From Caulobacter sp. 32-67-35 (GTDB taxonomy: Bacteria; Pseudomonadota; Alphaproteobacteria; Caulobacterales; Caulobacteraceae), in contig NCEV01000009.1 of assembly GCA_002280875.1 (NCBI GenBank), positions 62,001-126,000 on the forward strand: a stretch of 64,000 nucleotides of DNA. Reading direction: 5' to 3'. Under the pieces are notes generated by a model. That model ran no database searches, was not told where the DNA came from, and saw nothing but the letters and a program-made list of their open reading frames with translations. Of the stretch, positions 28,886 to 38,274 are shown one piece after another. How positions within the stretch are numbered: the stretch's first letter is position 1; every line of letters begins with the position of its first letter. The position numbers and the translations under genes were made by a program.

Positions 28886-28920
28886 AAAAAGGCCGCGCTC
28901 GGCGAGAGCACGGCCTTTTT
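28886..28920 (-). terminator. Rho-independent terminator after bamE
   Basis: Reading on the minus strand, a GC-rich stem (core GGCCGTGCTC / GAGCGCGGCC) with flanking A and T runs ends in TTTTT, about 24 bases beyond the bamE stop. The flanking A run and T run make it potentially bidirectional. Confidence 0.8.
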
Positions 28921-28943
28921 GCAGCTTGGTGGTGCGTTACGGC

Positions 28944-29432
28944 CTAGCGGCGATCGCCGGGACGGCTTCCGGGCACGTTGTCGTCGTCGTTGGGCAGCAT
29001 GCCGCCGCGACCGACGTTGCCGAGCAACTGTTCGAGAATGGTCATTTCACGACCGCGGGTCGGCGTTTCGCGACCGTTGTAGGCGATGACCTTGCCGTCC
29101 TTCAGGGTGAAGGTGTCGACCGAAGCGACCTTCTCGTCGGCCGGATTGAACTTGATGGCGATGACATCGCGCTTGATCACGCGCGGCTTGTAGAACGCCA
29201 CCCGGTCAGTGGTCTGGGACACATAGTACCAGGTGTTGGGGTCGAAGGTTGAAATGGTCGAGGGCGAACCCAGCTTCTCCATCAAGGTGGACTTGCTGTC
29301 CTCGCCTACCTTCATGTCAGCCGGGCGGGCCTCGATCGCCTGGAAACCGGAATAGCTCGTCAACGGCGTGCAGCCGGACACTACGGCAGACAGGCCGAGG
29401 GCGGCGGCGACAAAAACGGCGGGACGAAACAT
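28944..29432 (-). CDS. bamE: Outer membrane protein assembly factor BamE
   Basis: BamE is a lipoprotein of the BAM complex that inserts beta-barrel proteins in the outer membrane. The 162-residue protein has a lipoprotein signal (lipobox VSGC, acylated Cys at 21), the SmpA/OmlA fold (GEDSKSTLMEKLGSPSTIS, then TWYYVSQTTDRVAFYKP) and a charged disordered tail (MLPNDDDNVPGSRPGDRR). It is divergent from the UQCC-like gene. The TonB receptor and other beta-barrels encoded here would be its clients. Confidence 0.94.
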   Translation of the reverse strand: MFRPAVFVAAALGLSAVVSGCTPLTSYSGFQAIEARPADMKVGEDSKSTLMEKLGSPSTISTFDPNTWYYVSQTTDRVAFYKPRVIKRDVIAIKFNPADEKVASVDTFTLKDGKVIAYNGRETPTRGREMTILEQLLGNVGRGGMLPNDDDNVPGSRPGDRR

Positions 29433-29553
29433 GTAGGCTCCGGAACCGGAAAAATGCTGGACTTTGACCTATCGCCCGCAGGGGCTTAGTTCAATGGCCC
29501 GCGTGGACCGGCAGCTCATCTAGTTCCGGGTCGCGGCGAAATAGAGGCGTTGA

Positions 29554-30084
29554 ATGATTCTGGATCGATTGCTCAAACCCAGGCCAGCCAAGGCGGCGGG
29601 GGCCAAGCTCTACGCTTCTGCCGTTGCCCAGGCGCGTTCCGCCCCGCTTTACGCGGCGATGGGCGTTCGCGACTCACTGGAGGGCCGGTTCGAGCTTTTC
29701 ACCCTCCACGTCGTGCTTCTGCTGGAACGGTTGAAGGGGCAGGGCGATCTTGCCGCTGAAACATCGCAGGCCGTTTTCGACGCCTATGTGCGCGGACTGG
29801 ATGATGCTTTCCGCGAGATCGGCGTGTCAGACACGGCCGTGGGCAAGAAGATGAAGAAGCTGGCCGGCGCCTTCTACGGCCGCCTGAAGGCGTTCGACGA
29901 GGCTGCGGCCACGTTGCCGGACCGCACCGCCCTCGGCCAGATGATCGGCCGCACGGTTTTGGAAGAGCGCGGCGAGGGCGATCCTGAAGCGCTGACGACC
30001 TATATAATCGCCGTGCGCGAACATCTGGCCGACCAGTCGCTGGACGCCCTGCTGGAAGGAGAAGCGCAATGGCCGAACCCGTAA
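29554..30084 (+). CDS. Ubiquinol-cytochrome c chaperone family protein
   Basis: This 176-residue protein belongs to the Cbp3/UQCC family (PF03981), which helps assemble cytochrome b of the bc1 complex. Family segments include YAAMGVRDSLEGRFELFTLH and VFDAYVRGLDDAFREIGVSD, then VGKKMKKLAGAFYGRL. Its 3' end overlaps the DUF177 gene by 16 bases. The two are a conserved pair in alphaproteobacteria by my recollection. It is divergent from bamE with 121 bases between starts. Confidence 0.87.
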   Translation: MILDRLLKPRPAKAAGAKLYASAVAQARSAPLYAAMGVRDSLEGRFELFTLHVVLLLERLKGQGDLAAETSQAVFDAYVRGLDDAFREIGVSDTAVGKKMKKLAGAFYGRLKAFDEAAATLPDRTALGQMIGRTVLEERGEGDPEALTTYIIAVREHLADQSLDALLEGEAQWPNP

Positions 30085-30608
30085 ACACGCCCTGGCCCTG
30101 CGAAGTCCCGCTGGCCCGCGTTGATCGCGGCGACGTCAGCCTGAAGCTCGAACCCGACGCCGATCAGCGCAAGGCTATCGCCAAGCAGTTGGGCCTGGTG
30201 CGTCTGGAGGAGTTTTCGGCCGAGGTTTATCTCAGCTCGTGGATGGACGGCGCCGAGGTGGCGGGCCGTCTACGCGCGCGGGTGATCCAGCTTTGCAGCG
30301 TGTCGGCGGACGACTTCGAGGACTCCATCGAGGCGCGGTTCACGGTCCATGTGATTCCGGCCAATAGCGAGCACGCGCCGGCCGAAGAGGGCGGCGAGCT
30401 GGGCCTCGATCCCGAGGCTGATGATCCACCGGACGTGCTGGAGGGTGATGTCATCGATGTCTCGGGCTATGTCCTGGAACATCTGGCGCTTGAGCTGGAT
30501 CCATTTCCTCGTAAGCCGGGCGCAGTGTTCGAGAATCCTCTGCCGACAGCGGAAATCTCGCCCTTCGCCGCGCTCAAGGCGCTCAAACCCAAGGGCGATT
30601 CGGACTAA
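30069..30608 (+). CDS. DUF177/YceD family protein
   Basis: The 179-residue protein belongs to the DUF177 family, associated by gene neighbourhood with ribosomal RNA and fatty acid synthesis genes (YceD in E. coli is co-encoded with rpmF). The core is LVRLEEFSAEVYLSSWMDGA and VCSVS-like RVIQLCSVSADDFEDSIEA, ending in DVSGYVLEHLALELDPFPRK. It overlaps the UQCC-like gene and is followed 66 bases later by plsX. rpmF is not present here. Confidence 0.88.
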   Translation: MAEPVNTPWPCEVPLARVDRGDVSLKLEPDADQRKAIAKQLGLVRLEEFSAEVYLSSWMDGAEVAGRLRARVIQLCSVSADDFEDSIEARFTVHVIPANSEHAPAEEGGELGLDPEADDPPDVLEGDVIDVSGYVLEHLALELDPFPRKPGAVFENPLPTAEISPFAALKALKPKGDSD

Positions 30609-30673
30609 ACGGGTCCGACTCGCCGCGCTTGCGTGATACTCATGCAGGCGCCTCAGGAGCTCAAAGCGCCAAA

Positions 30674-31759
30674 GTGTCCAAGAACATAGTCATTTCGATC
30701 GACGCCATGGGCGGCGATCACGGCCCGTCAGTCGTTGTGCCGGGCGTGGCCAAGGCCGCCCAAATGCTGCCGGGTGTGCGCTTTCTGCTTCATGGCGACG
30801 AAATCAGGCTGAATGCCGAGCTTGCGAAGGCTCCGGCGGCCAGGGCGGTAAGCGAGGTCCGGCACACCGACAAGCATATCGCCATGGACGAGAAGCCCGC
30901 CCAGGCGATGCGCAGGGGCAAGGGCTCAAGTCTCTGGAACGCTGTGGAGTCGCTACGGGAGGGTGAGGCGCAAGCTTGCGTTTCGGCCGGCAATACCGGG
31001 GCCCTAATGGCCATCTCCAAGCTGATCCTGCGCATGGGCGCGGATCTGGAGCGTCCCGCCATCGTCGCCAGCTGGCCGACCATGAAGGGCATCACGGCGG
31101 TTCTCGATGTCGGCGCCAATGTCGAGAGTGACGCAGCCCAACTGGTCGAATTTGCGATCATGGGCGCGGCCTTTCACCACGCGGTGCACGGCTCCATGCG
31201 CCCGACGGTCGGCCTGCTCAACGTCGGTTCGGAAGACCAAAAGGGCCACGAAGAGGTGCGTGAGGCGCACGCTATTCTCAAGGAAACCCAGCTCGATTTC
31301 GACTATCGCGGCTTCGTCGAGGGCAATGACATTGCCTATGGCACTGTTGATGTTGTCGTTACGGACGGTTTCACCGGCAATGTGGCGTTGAAGACCGCCG
31401 AGGGGCTGGCGAGGTTTTTCTCCAACGAGATCAAGTCGACCCTGACCTCCGGACCCTTGGCCATGCTGGGCGCCTTGATCGCGTCGGGCGCGCTGAAGCA
31501 GATGCGTGAGCGGCTCGACCCGGGCAGGGTCAATGGCGGGCCGCTCTTGGGTTTGAATGGTATCGTGGTCAAAAGTCACGGCGGCGCGGACGCCAAGGGC
31601 TTCGCCTCGGCGTTACGGGTCGCCGCAGATCTGGCGCGGAGCGACTTCACGGCCGAAATAGATCGAAATCTGAAGCGCCTGACCGCTCCGGCGGCCCCGG
31701 GCGGCGCCAGCGACGGGGCTGCCTCCGCCTGCGTCGAGCGCGATGGAGCAAGCGAGTGA
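30674..31759 (+). CDS. plsX: Phosphate acyltransferase PlsX
   Basis: PlsX converts acyl-ACP to acyl-phosphate, the first step of phospholipid synthesis with PlsY. The protein of about 361 residues has SIDAMGGDHGPSVVVPG at the N-terminus, SAGNTGALMAISKLILRMG, and VVVTDGFTGNVALKTAEGLA. I set the start at GTG 30674 (V, S, K, N before IVISIDAMGG); the longer TTG frame at 30629 adds an unlikely Ala/Ser stretch. Its stop overlaps fabH by four bases (GTGA), so the two are coupled. Confidence 0.93.
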   Translation: MSKNIVISIDAMGGDHGPSVVVPGVAKAAQMLPGVRFLLHGDEIRLNAELAKAPAARAVSEVRHTDKHIAMDEKPAQAMRRGKGSSLWNAVESLREGEAQACVSAGNTGALMAISKLILRMGADLERPAIVASWPTMKGITAVLDVGANVESDAAQLVEFAIMGAAFHHAVHGSMRPTVGLLNVGSEDQKGHEEVREAHAILKETQLDFDYRGFVEGNDIAYGTVDVVVTDGFTGNVALKTAEGLARFFSNEIKSTLTSGPLAMLGALIASGALKQMRERLDPGRVNGGPLLGLNGIVVKSHGGADAKGFASALRVAADLARSDFTAEIDRNLKRLTAPAAPGGASDGAASACVERDGASE

Positions 31760-32733
31760 GCGTAATCCGCAGCGTGGTCACGGGTGTCGGCGCCTATCTG
31801 CCGCCGCTGATCGTCACCAATAATGACCTGGCCAAGTTCGTCGACACCAGCGATGAGTGGATCGCCGAGCGTACGGGCATCCGTCAGCGCCACCAGGCGG
31901 CCGAGGACCAGGCTGTGTCGGATCTGGCCGTGGAGGCCGCCAGGTCGGCGCTTCAGGCCGCCGGCAAAACCGCCATGGACGTTGACCTGATCATCGTCGC
32001 GACCACGACGCCCGACCTGACCTTCCCGGCGACGGCCACCATCGTGCAGCGCAAGCTGGGCGCGCCGGTTGGCATCGCCTTCGACATCCAGGCGGTCTGC
32101 TCCGGCTTCGTCTATGCGCTCAGCGTCGCCGATGGCTTCGTGGCGCGCGGCCATGCCAAGTGCGCCCTGGTGATCGGGGCTGAGACCATGACCCGTCTGA
32201 TGGACTGGTCCGATCGCGGGACGTGCGTGCTGTTTGGCGACGGCGCAGGGGCCGTGGTGCTGGAACCACGAGAAGGGCAGGGGACGACCGACGATCAGGG
32301 CCTGCTGAGCTTTGCCCTGCGCGCCGACGGGACCAAACAGGACCTGCTCTATGTCGATGGCGGCCCGTCGAGCACCGGCACGGTCGGAAAGCTGCGGATG
32401 CTGGGCAACCAGGTGTTCAAGCACGCCGTGATCAACATTTCCGAGGCGATCCATGCGGCCGCCGATTCGGCGGGCGTCGCCATCGCCGATGTCGACTGGT
32501 TCATCCCGCACCAGGCCAACCAACGGATCCTTGCGGGCGTGGCTCATCGTGTCGGACTGGACGAGAACAAGGTCATCTCGACTGTCGCCATCCATGCCAA
32601 CACCTCGGCCGCCTCGATCCCGCTGGCCTTCGCTCACGGCGTCGCCGACGGCCGCATCAAGCCCGGTCAGCTTCTGCTGCTGGAAGCCATGGGTGGCGGG
32701 CTGACCTGGGGCGCCTGCCTTCTGCGCCTGTGA
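31756..32733 (+). CDS. fabH: Beta-ketoacyl-ACP synthase III
   Basis: FabH starts fatty acid chains by condensing acetyl-CoA with malonyl-ACP. The 325-residue enzyme has the catalytic cysteine in AVCSGFVYAL, histidine in WFIPHQANQRIL and asparagine in HANTSAASIPLA. It is complete, starts with GTG, and is translationally coupled to plsX. ihfA follows after 198 bases. Confidence 0.96.
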   Translation: MSVIRSVVTGVGAYLPPLIVTNNDLAKFVDTSDEWIAERTGIRQRHQAAEDQAVSDLAVEAARSALQAAGKTAMDVDLIIVATTTPDLTFPATATIVQRKLGAPVGIAFDIQAVCSGFVYALSVADGFVARGHAKCALVIGAETMTRLMDWSDRGTCVLFGDGAGAVVLEPREGQGTTDDQGLLSFALRADGTKQDLLYVDGGPSSTGTVGKLRMLGNQVFKHAVINISEAIHAAADSAGVAIADVDWFIPHQANQRILAGVAHRVGLDENKVISTVAIHANTSAASIPLAFAHGVADGRIKPGQLLLLEAMGGGLTWGACLLRL

Positions 32734-32931
32734 CGCGCAGCCGCGCCCGGCTTGCGGGAGGGTGTGAGGTCTCGCCCTTGAGGCTTTGACTTCATGCGAT
32801 AATCGCGGCATGCAGTCTGGGCTAAACGTCAGCGTTCGCTGAGTGAAGGCGACGACCTTCGTTTGAGTGGACCAAGTGTTGTCAATCTGGCGCGGCCCCT
32901 CGTGGACCCGCCAAAGCGCGTAGGGGGCGTC

Positions 32932-33234
32932 ATGAAGGGCGCGACATTGACCCGGGCTGACCTCTGCGAGGCGGTCCACGAAGAGGTCGGTTTGACCCGG
33001 CAGGATTGCGCGGGTCTGGTCGAGCGTACGCTCGATCTGGTGGCCGAGGCGCTTGAGGGCGGCGAAACGGTCAAGCTGTCGGGCTTTGGCGTCTTTCAGG
33101 TCCGCGACAAGCGGGCGCGGATGGGCCGTAATCCCAAGACCGGCGAGCCGGCCGAGATCGAACCCCGCCGGGTGATCGGTTTCCGCGCCTCGCAGGTCAT
33201 GAAGGCGCGCATCGACCGCGCCCTGGGCGGCTAG
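32932..33234 (+). CDS. ihfA: Integration host factor subunit alpha
   Basis: IHF bends DNA as a heterodimer and in Caulobacter supports replication and promoter architecture. The 100-residue protein has the HU/IHF fold with [19 protein letters not shown] and the DNA-intercalating arm ([19 protein letters not shown]). The ATG at 32932 is preceded by TAGGGGGCG; the longer frame at 32863 is not conserved-looking. A GCGAT/ATCGC inverted repeat lies in the 198 bases upstream. The merR-like gene follows by 11 bases. Confidence 0.96.
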   Translation: MKGATLTRADLCEAVHEEVGLTRQDCAGLVERTLDLVAEALEGGETVKLSGFGVFQVRDKRARMGRNPKTGEPAEIEPRRVIGFRASQVMKARIDRALGG

Positions 33235-33245
33235 GCACACACGCG

Positions 33246-33674
33246 GTGGCGAAGGGGCCCAACGCCTTCCGCACGATCTCCGAAGCCGCTGAAGAGCTGG
33301 GCGTGCCGCAGCATGTCCTGCGGTTCTGGGAAACCAAGTTCTCCTTCATACGGCCCATGAAGCGGGCCGGCGGCCGGCGATTCTATCGCCCGCAGGACAT
33401 CGCCGTCCTGAACGGCGTGCGCGTGCTGCTGCACGGCGAAGGCCTGACCATCAAGGGCGTTCAGAAGCTGCATCGCGACCAGGGCTTGTCTCATGTCATC
33501 GCGGCGGGTCTGGGCTCCAATGGCTCGGCCATGCTGGATGCTGGCGCCGTCGGCGCGATCGAGGCTGCTTCAGGTCATGAACTGGCGGAGGCGGCCCGCG
33601 ATCGGCTGGCCTTCGTCCTGGACAATCTCGAGGTCGTCAAGGCGCGTCTGGACGGGCTTCTGAAGCGCCAGTAG
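33246..33674 (+). CDS. MerR family transcriptional regulator downstream of ihfA
   Basis: This 142-residue protein begins with a MerR-type winged helix-turn-helix ([20 protein letters not shown], then [18 protein letters not shown]) and lacks an obvious metal-binding or ligand domain. The location right after ihfA is conserved in alphaproteobacteria by my recollection, and its targets are not known. The start is GTG. It ends 72 bases before the tRNA-Pro gene. Confidence 0.88.
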   Translation: MAKGPNAFRTISEAAEELGVPQHVLRFWETKFSFIRPMKRAGGRRFYRPQDIAVLNGVRVLLHGEGLTIKGVQKLHRDQGLSHVIAAGLGSNGSAMLDAGAVGAIEAASGHELAEAARDRLAFVLDNLEVVKARLDGLLKRQ

Positions 33675-33746
33675 GGCGCTTGGAAATTCCCCTGGAATAC
33701 CGGTTGCGGAGGTCAGGGCCGGCGCCTATAAGAGCGCCTCTTCCGT

Positions 33747-33823
<77 letters not shown>

Positions 33824-33852
33824 TTTCCGCAAGGGAATAAACGGAAGAACGG

Positions 33853-33880
33853 AAAGGCCGCCCTACGGGGCGGCCTTTTT
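33853..33880. terminator. Bidirectional rho-independent terminator between tRNA-Pro and DUF2842 gene
   Basis: Stem AAGGCCGCC / GGCGGCCTT with loop CTACGG is followed by TTT and preceded by AAA. It can end the tRNA transcript on the plus strand and the DUF2842 transcript on the minus strand. Confidence 0.8.
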
Positions 33881-33893
33881 CGGTTTCTCCCTG

Positions 33894-34139
33894 CTAGCGG
33901 ATGACGGGCTTGTCGGCCTTGCCCATCCACGACATCAGCGGCATCAGCGGCAGGCCCCAGGCCAGGCCGACGATGGCGAAGTACAGCAGATGCACCGCGC
34001 GGTTGTCGGGCAGATAGTCATAGAGCGTGGTGGCGATCACCACATAGGCGGTCAGGAAGACCATGATGCCCAGGCCCCCGATCAGCTTGCGCAGCCGGGC
34101 GGGAATCAACAGGCGGGCCGCAGTCGGGGAAGGGCTCAA
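33894..34139 (-). CDS. DUF2842 small membrane protein
   Basis: This 81-residue protein has two membrane helices (about LIGGLGIMVFLTAYVVIATT and LLYFAIVGLAWGLPLMPLM) and ends in the conserved SWMGKAD. It matches the DUF2842 family, whose function is unknown. I place the start at the TTG at 34139, which overlaps the stop of the upstream GlsB-like gene (TTGA), so the two are coupled. The longer frame to 34424 runs through the neighbour in another frame and is rejected. Confidence 0.82.
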   Translation of the reverse strand: MSPSPTAARLLIPARLRKLIGGLGIMVFLTAYVVIATTLYDYLPDNRAVHLLYFAIVGLAWGLPLMPLMSWMGKADKPVIR

Positions 34140-34387
34140 GCGGGTCTCCGGATCAGGCCAAGCACGGCCAGGAAAAGCGTGGCGCCGATACTGGCGACGA
34201 TCAGGCCGCCCCAAAAGCCGGCTAGCGGCAATTCCAGGCGCTGGGCGATGAAGACGCCGATAAAGGCTCCGATCACGCCAATCAACAGCTTGAAGAACAG
34301 GGAGTGACGGCGCCCCAGCACAAGGTCGGCGAACCAGCCGGCAAAGATGCCGATCAGCGCCGTGGCGAACACTCCAACACCACTCAT
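34136..34387 (-). CDS. GlsB/YeaQ/YmgE family stress-associated membrane protein
   Basis: An 83-residue protein of three membrane segments rich in Gly and Ala ([20 protein letters not shown], then [19 protein letters not shown], then [19 protein letters not shown]). It fits the transglycosylase-associated/GlsB family, whose molecular role is not established. The ATG at 34387 is used because the frame upstream is arginine-rich and outside the domain. It is coupled to the DUF2842 gene and divergent from ctaA. Confidence 0.87.
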   Translation of the reverse strand: MSGVGVFATALIGIFAGWFADLVLGRRHSLFFKLLIGVIGAFIGVFIAQRLELPLAGFWGGLIVASIGATLFLAVLGLIRRPA

Positions 34388-34533
34388 CAGGTCCTCCCGC
34401 CGAGCAGATTGTCGGCGCCGGCATCTTCGCACGAAAATCCCTTAAGCGTCATAGGCGATGGACGGCGGCGCGCGCCGGGAGTACGGGTCGGCCGGTCGCA
34501 TTTCGGCCCAGAATTGTCGCTTTGTCCGGTAGC

Positions 34534-35565
34534 ATGACGTCTTTCCTGCGCTCTGACCGTTCCCGTCCCGTCGCCATCTGGCTGTTCATCGTGGCGGCCC
34601 TGGTGTTTGCCATGGTCGTCGTCGGCGGGGCTACACGCCTGACGGACTCCGGTCTTTCGATCACGGAGTGGAAGCCCATTATGGGCGCCCTGCCGCCCAT
34701 GTCTGAGGCCGCCTGGCAGGCCGATTTCGAGCTCTACAAGCAGATCCCGCAATACAAGCTGGTCAATGCCGGCATGACGCTTGAGGCCTTCAAGACGATC
34801 TTCTGGTGGGAGTGGGGCCATCGGTTACTTGGCCGTGTCGTCGGCGCAGCGTTCGCGATTCCATTCGCGTTCTTCCTGATCCGCCGAATGATCCCGCGCC
34901 GCCTGATCTGGCGTTGTGCGGTGATGCTGATGCTGGGCGGACTGCAGGGCCTGATCGGTTGGTGGATGGTGTCCAGCGGCCTGTCCGAGCGGGTGTCTGT
35001 GGCGCCCGAGCGGCTGATGACCCATCTGGGCCTCGCACTGGCGCTGTTCGTCATGCTGATCTGGACGGCGCTGGACGCCTGGGCCGGCTCGCCGCGCATC
35101 GAAGAGCGCTCGCCCTGGCGCGGCTGGGCCCTGGCCCTGCTGGGCGCCATCTACTTCCAAAGCCTGCTGGGCGCGCTCGTCGCAGGGAACGATGCGGGGC
35201 TGGTCTATAACGACTGGCCTCTGATGAACGGCGCGCTGCTTCCTGACCAGTATTTCGGGAAAAGCCTTTGGGGCACGCTGGCGCACAGTCACGGCGCGGT
35301 GCAATTGCACCACAGGCTCGGCGCCTATGTTCTGTTCGCAGCGGGGATCGTGGTGGGGGTGCTGGCCTTGCGATCGCGTCATCTGCCGCTTGAGGCCCGG
35401 ATGGCCGGCATAGCGGTCGCGATCATCGTCACCCTTCAGGCGGCGCTGGGCGTCTGGACCCTGATGGCCCAGGTGCCCCTATCCCTCGGCGTGTTGCACC
35501 AGGCTGGGGCGGCGGTGCTGCTAGCCGCCGCCGCCGCCTTTGCCTGGCGCGTGCGCCGGCCCTAG
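34534..35565 (+). CDS. ctaA: Heme A synthase (COX15/CtaA)
   Basis: CtaA oxidises the C8 methyl of heme O to heme A for cytochrome aa3 oxidase. The 343-residue protein has eight predicted membrane helices. Heme-ligand motifs are [33 protein letters not shown] and [12 protein letters not shown]. The N-terminal [20 protein letters not shown] is typical. Start ATG 34534 is preferred over the TTG at 34522. It is complete. Cox genes themselves are elsewhere. Confidence 0.95.
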   Translation: MTSFLRSDRSRPVAIWLFIVAALVFAMVVVGGATRLTDSGLSITEWKPIMGALPPMSEAAWQADFELYKQIPQYKLVNAGMTLEAFKTIFWWEWGHRLLGRVVGAAFAIPFAFFLIRRMIPRRLIWRCAVMLMLGGLQGLIGWWMVSSGLSERVSVAPERLMTHLGLALALFVMLIWTALDAWAGSPRIEERSPWRGWALALLGAIYFQSLLGALVAGNDAGLVYNDWPLMNGALLPDQYFGKSLWGTLAHSHGAVQLHHRLGAYVLFAAGIVVGVLALRSRHLPLEARMAGIAVAIIVTLQAALGVWTLMAQVPLSLGVLHQAGAAVLLAAAAAFAWRVRRP

Positions 35566-35601
35566 CCCGACCCTGACGAAGCCATCAGGTCGGAAAGGGC
35601 C

Positions 35602-36999
35602 CTAAACCTTCATCGTCGCCCAGGGACCGGTGATCGCTAGGGTCATGCCTGGCCACTGGATGTTGACGAACAGGGTCTGGCCATCCGGCGAGAAGCAGGC
35701 GCCGGCGAACTCGGCATTGCCCTTGAAAACGTTGCGACCCAGAGTGAAGACCTTGCCCTGCGGGGTCACCATCTTGATGTGGTTCGGCTTGATCAGGGAA
35801 TAGCGATCCTCGCAGACCACGATGTAGCCCTGGGGCGAGATCGTGATGTTGTCGGCATAGTCCAGAACGCGCGTATTATCGCTCTCGACGAACAGCTGCA
35901 GGCGGCCTGGATTATCGCGCTCGCCGACCTGACCCTCATCGGCGCTCGGCACGTAGCGGAAGATCTGCCCCGCGGCCTTTGGACCGCCCGAGGTCGCGGT
36001 GAAATAGAGCTCGCCCCGGCCCCACCACAGCCCTTCGCCTCGGGCAAATACGGCCGCGCCGACCGCATGGCCGCGCCGCCGGAGGTCGTCATCAGGGCTG
36101 TCAACGCCGTCCAGATCGATCCAGCGCGCATCCAGCCAAGCCGCGGGCTCGATCGTGCGGCTGGTCTGGTTGCGGCTGTCAGCGCCGCTCGCGACCCCGA
36201 CGAAGCCGAGCGCCTGAAGCCGTCCGCCCGCCGCCAGGTTGCGTCGGTCGTTGGGCAGGAAACGGTAAAACAGACCGTCGCCGACGTCTTCGGTCATGTA
36301 GACCACGCCGGTGCTCGGATCGATGCAGGCGGCCTCGTGCTTGAAGCGGCCCATGGCTTTCAGCGGAACCGGCTCGACCAACCCCTTGGCGGTGCTGGGC
36401 ACCTCGAAGACATAGCCGTGGTCTTTGTTGACTGACTTGCCCGCCTTCCGGACCGTCTCCTCGCACGTCAACCATGATCCCCACGGGGTGATCCCGCCCG
36501 CGCAGTTCACCGCCGTACCCGCCAGGCTGAGATGCTGGCTGATGGTCTGACCGCTCTTCAGGTCATAGACCACCGTAGTCGTTCCGCCCGGCAGTGGCAG
36601 GCCGCCCTCGGTAAAGTCGTAGACGCTTTGCCGGGCTATGTTCGGCGCCAGGCGTGAACCCATGCCGTAGGGACCCGTGTCGATATCGTCGTGGTCCAGC
36701 TCGTGGTTGCGGACGAGGGCGACACGGTCGCCGCCCAGGTCGAAGCAGCCCATGCCATCGAAGGCTCCCGGCACCACGAAACCGTCGGACATGGTCTCGC
36801 CCGCTTGGCTGATCACCCGGTAGGAGAAGCCGTCAGGCAGCTCCATCATGCCTTTGGGATCGGGACGCAACGGCCCATAGCCCTCGACCTGGTTGAGATA
36901 GGAGCCGGTGCTGGCGTTGTCCTGGGCGCGGGCTTGGAAGCCGGCGAAGGCCAGGCTTGTGGCGGCTGAGGAGATGAAGGCGCGACGGGAAAAGGTCAT
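35602..36999 (-). CDS. PhoX-like secreted phosphatase (DUF839), Tat exported
   Basis: The protein of about 465 residues starts with a Tat signal (MTFSRRAFISSAATSLAFAG, twin Arg at residues 5-6) and is a beta-propeller of the PhoX/DUF839 type, an alkaline phosphatase family binding Ca and Fe. Visible are ALVRNHELDHDDIDTGPYG, CAGGITPWGSWLTCEET and TEDVGDGLFYRFLP. Metal ligands Cys and acidic residues of the family are present in CAGG and HEA. An alternative ATG lies at 37032. The promoter region is shared with rplM and holds two palindromes. Confidence 0.87.
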   Translation of the reverse strand: MTFSRRAFISSAATSLAFAGFQARAQDNASTGSYLNQVEGYGPLRPDPKGMMELPDGFSYRVISQAGETMSDGFVVPGAFDGMGCFDLGGDRVALVRNHELDHDDIDTGPYGMGSRLAPNIARQSVYDFTEGGLPLPGGTTTVVYDLKSGQTISQHLSLAGTAVNCAGGITPWGSWLTCEETVRKAGKSVNKDHGYVFEVPSTAKGLVEPVPLKAMGRFKHEAACIDPSTGVVYMTEDVGDGLFYRFLPNDRRNLAAGGRLQALGFVGVASGADSRNQTSRTIEPAAWLDARWIDLDGVDSPDDDLRRRGHAVGAAVFARGEGLWWGRGELYFTATSGGPKAAGQIFRYVPSADEGQVGERDNPGRLQLFVESDNTRVLDYADNITISPQGYIVVCEDRYSLIKPNHIKMVTPQGKVFTLGRNVFKGNAEFAGACFSPDGQTLFVNIQWPGMTLAITGPWATMKV

Positions 37000-37071
37000 G
37001 GCAAAGGCGCTCCGAACAATGCTGGTCGTCATGCCCGCCATGCGTGACGCAAAGATGACGAGCCGATATGA

Positions 37072-37118
37072 GGTATTATGATACCGTATCTCGCAAACCC
37101 TTATGATACAAGGGTTTG
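37072..37118. promoter_or_regulatory. Two palindromes with a repeated TTATGATAC core between phoX and rplM
   Basis: GGTAT-TATG-ATACC is at 37072-37085 and CAAACCCTT-ATGATAC-AAGGGTTTG at 37094-37118. Both contain TTATGATAC, 25 bases apart, so a dimeric regulator binding two sites is plausible. They lie 73-119 bases upstream of the phoX start and 24 bases before the rplM -35 hexamer. The controlling protein is unknown. Confidence 0.5.
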
Positions 37119-37141
37119 TCGTGTTTCCTGCGTTCGCATTG

Positions 37142-37170
37142 TTGACAGGCGGCGAACCCTCCTGTACCTG
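37142..37170 (+). promoter_or_regulatory. Probable rplM promoter
   Basis: A perfect TTGACA at 37142-37147 is followed after 17 bases by TACCTG at 37165-37170. The -35 match is good and the -10 is weak. rplM starts 66 bases downstream. Confidence 0.5.
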
Positions 37171-37235
37171 CCGCCCCTCACGCAGACGGAGCCGTTCCTT
37201 TGGCTCCCGACGCACAAGGAATACGGATCAATCCC

Positions 37236-37709
37236 ATGCAAAAGACCACGGCTTCCCTGAAGCCCGCCGAGGTCGAGAAGAAGTGGATCGTGGTCGACGC
37301 CCAAGACGCCGTTGTCGGTCGTCTGGCGACGTTCATCGCCATGCGTCTTCGCGGCAAGCATCGTCCCGACTACACCCCCAACGTTGACTGCGGCGACTTT
37401 GTCGTCGTGATCAACGCCGACAAGGTGAAGTTCACCGGCAAGAAGATGGACGACAAGGTTTACTATCGCCACACCGGTCACCCGGGCGGCGTCAAGTCGA
37501 CCACCCCGCGCAAGCTGCTGGAAGGCCGCTTCCCGGAACGCGTCCTTGAAAAGGCCGTCGAGCGTATGCTGCCCAAGGAGAGCCCTCTGGCTCGCAAGCA
37601 GCTGACGCACCTGCTCATCTACAACAACGGTGAGCACCCGCACCAAGCGCAGAGCCCGGAAGCGATCGATTTCGCTGCGCGCAACGCCAAAAACACCCGG
37701 AGCGCCTAA
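37236..37709 (+). CDS. rplM: 50S ribosomal protein L13
   Basis: L13 is an early-assembling protein of the large subunit. The 157-residue protein has the family blocks [20 protein letters not shown], the [10 protein letters not shown] loop and the [17 protein letters not shown] segment. The ATG at 37236 ([10 protein letters not shown]) is chosen; the earlier in-frame start would extend into the leader. rpsI begins three bases after its stop, the universal L13-S9 pair. Confidence 0.97.
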   Translation: MQKTTASLKPAEVEKKWIVVDAQDAVVGRLATFIAMRLRGKHRPDYTPNVDCGDFVVVINADKVKFTGKKMDDKVYYRHTGHPGGVKSTTPRKLLEGRFPERVLEKAVERMLPKESPLARKQLTHLLIYNNGEHPHQAQSPEAIDFAARNAKNTRSA

Positions 37710-37712
37710 GTC

Positions 37713-38186
37713 ATGTCCGAAGCTCAAGGCTTTGACGCGCTGGCCAGCCTGTCCAGCAACCCCGAAGCGGCCGCTCCGGCCGTCCAGAAGATCGACGCCC
37801 AAGGCCGCGCCTATGCGACCGGCAAGCGCAAGAACGCGATCGCTCGCGTCTGGATCAAGCCCGGCAAGGGCACCATCACCATCAACGGCCGCGACCAGGA
37901 AGTTTACTTCGCGCGTCCGGTGCTGCGCATGATGATCGCTCAGCCCCTGCAGGTCACTGACCGCCTGGGTCAGTTTGATGTCGTCGTCACCGTTGAAGGC
38001 TCGGGCCTGTCGGGCCAGGCCGGCGCGGTGCGCCACGGCCTGTCCAAGGCCCTGACCTACTATGAGCCCTCGCTGCGTCCCGTCCTGAAGCCGCACGGCT
38101 TCCTGACGCGCGACAGCCGCGTGGTTGAGCGCAAGAAGTACGGCAAGGCCAAGGCCCGTCGTAGCTTCCAGTTCTCGAAGCGCTAA
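37713..38186 (+). CDS. rpsI: 30S ribosomal protein S9
   Basis: S9 lies in the head of the small subunit and its C-terminal tail contacts P-site tRNA. The 157-residue protein carries [35 protein letters not shown] and the terminal SFQFSKR. An N-terminal Ala/Glu-rich extension of about 25 residues, as in other alphaproteobacteria, precedes the conserved core. It is co-transcribed with rplM and followed by a strong terminator. Confidence 0.97.
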   Translation: MSEAQGFDALASLSSNPEAAAPAVQKIDAQGRAYATGKRKNAIARVWIKPGKGTITINGRDQEVYFARPVLRMMIAQPLQVTDRLGQFDVVVTVEGSGLSGQAGAVRHGLSKALTYYEPSLRPVLKPHGFLTRDSRVVERKKYGKAKARRSFQFSKR

Positions 38187-38206
38187 ACGCGGTTCACCGT
38201 GTTTGG

Positions 38207-38240
38207 AAAAGGGCGCTTCGGGAAACCGGAGCGCCCTTTT
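38207..38240 (+). terminator. Rho-independent terminator after rpsI
   Basis: AAAAGGGCGC and GCGCCCTTTT form a perfect 10-base stem around a 14-base loop. It separates the ribosomal operon from argC. Confidence 0.85.
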
Positions 38241-38274
38241 CTTTGTCTATTGTCTGGATTGATTGGACGTCAGC

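Noticed and set aside
33894..34424. Minus-strand frame of 176 codons covering both small membrane genes
   Set aside because: Only its last 81 codons match DUF2842; the first half is the GlsB-like gene read in the wrong frame.
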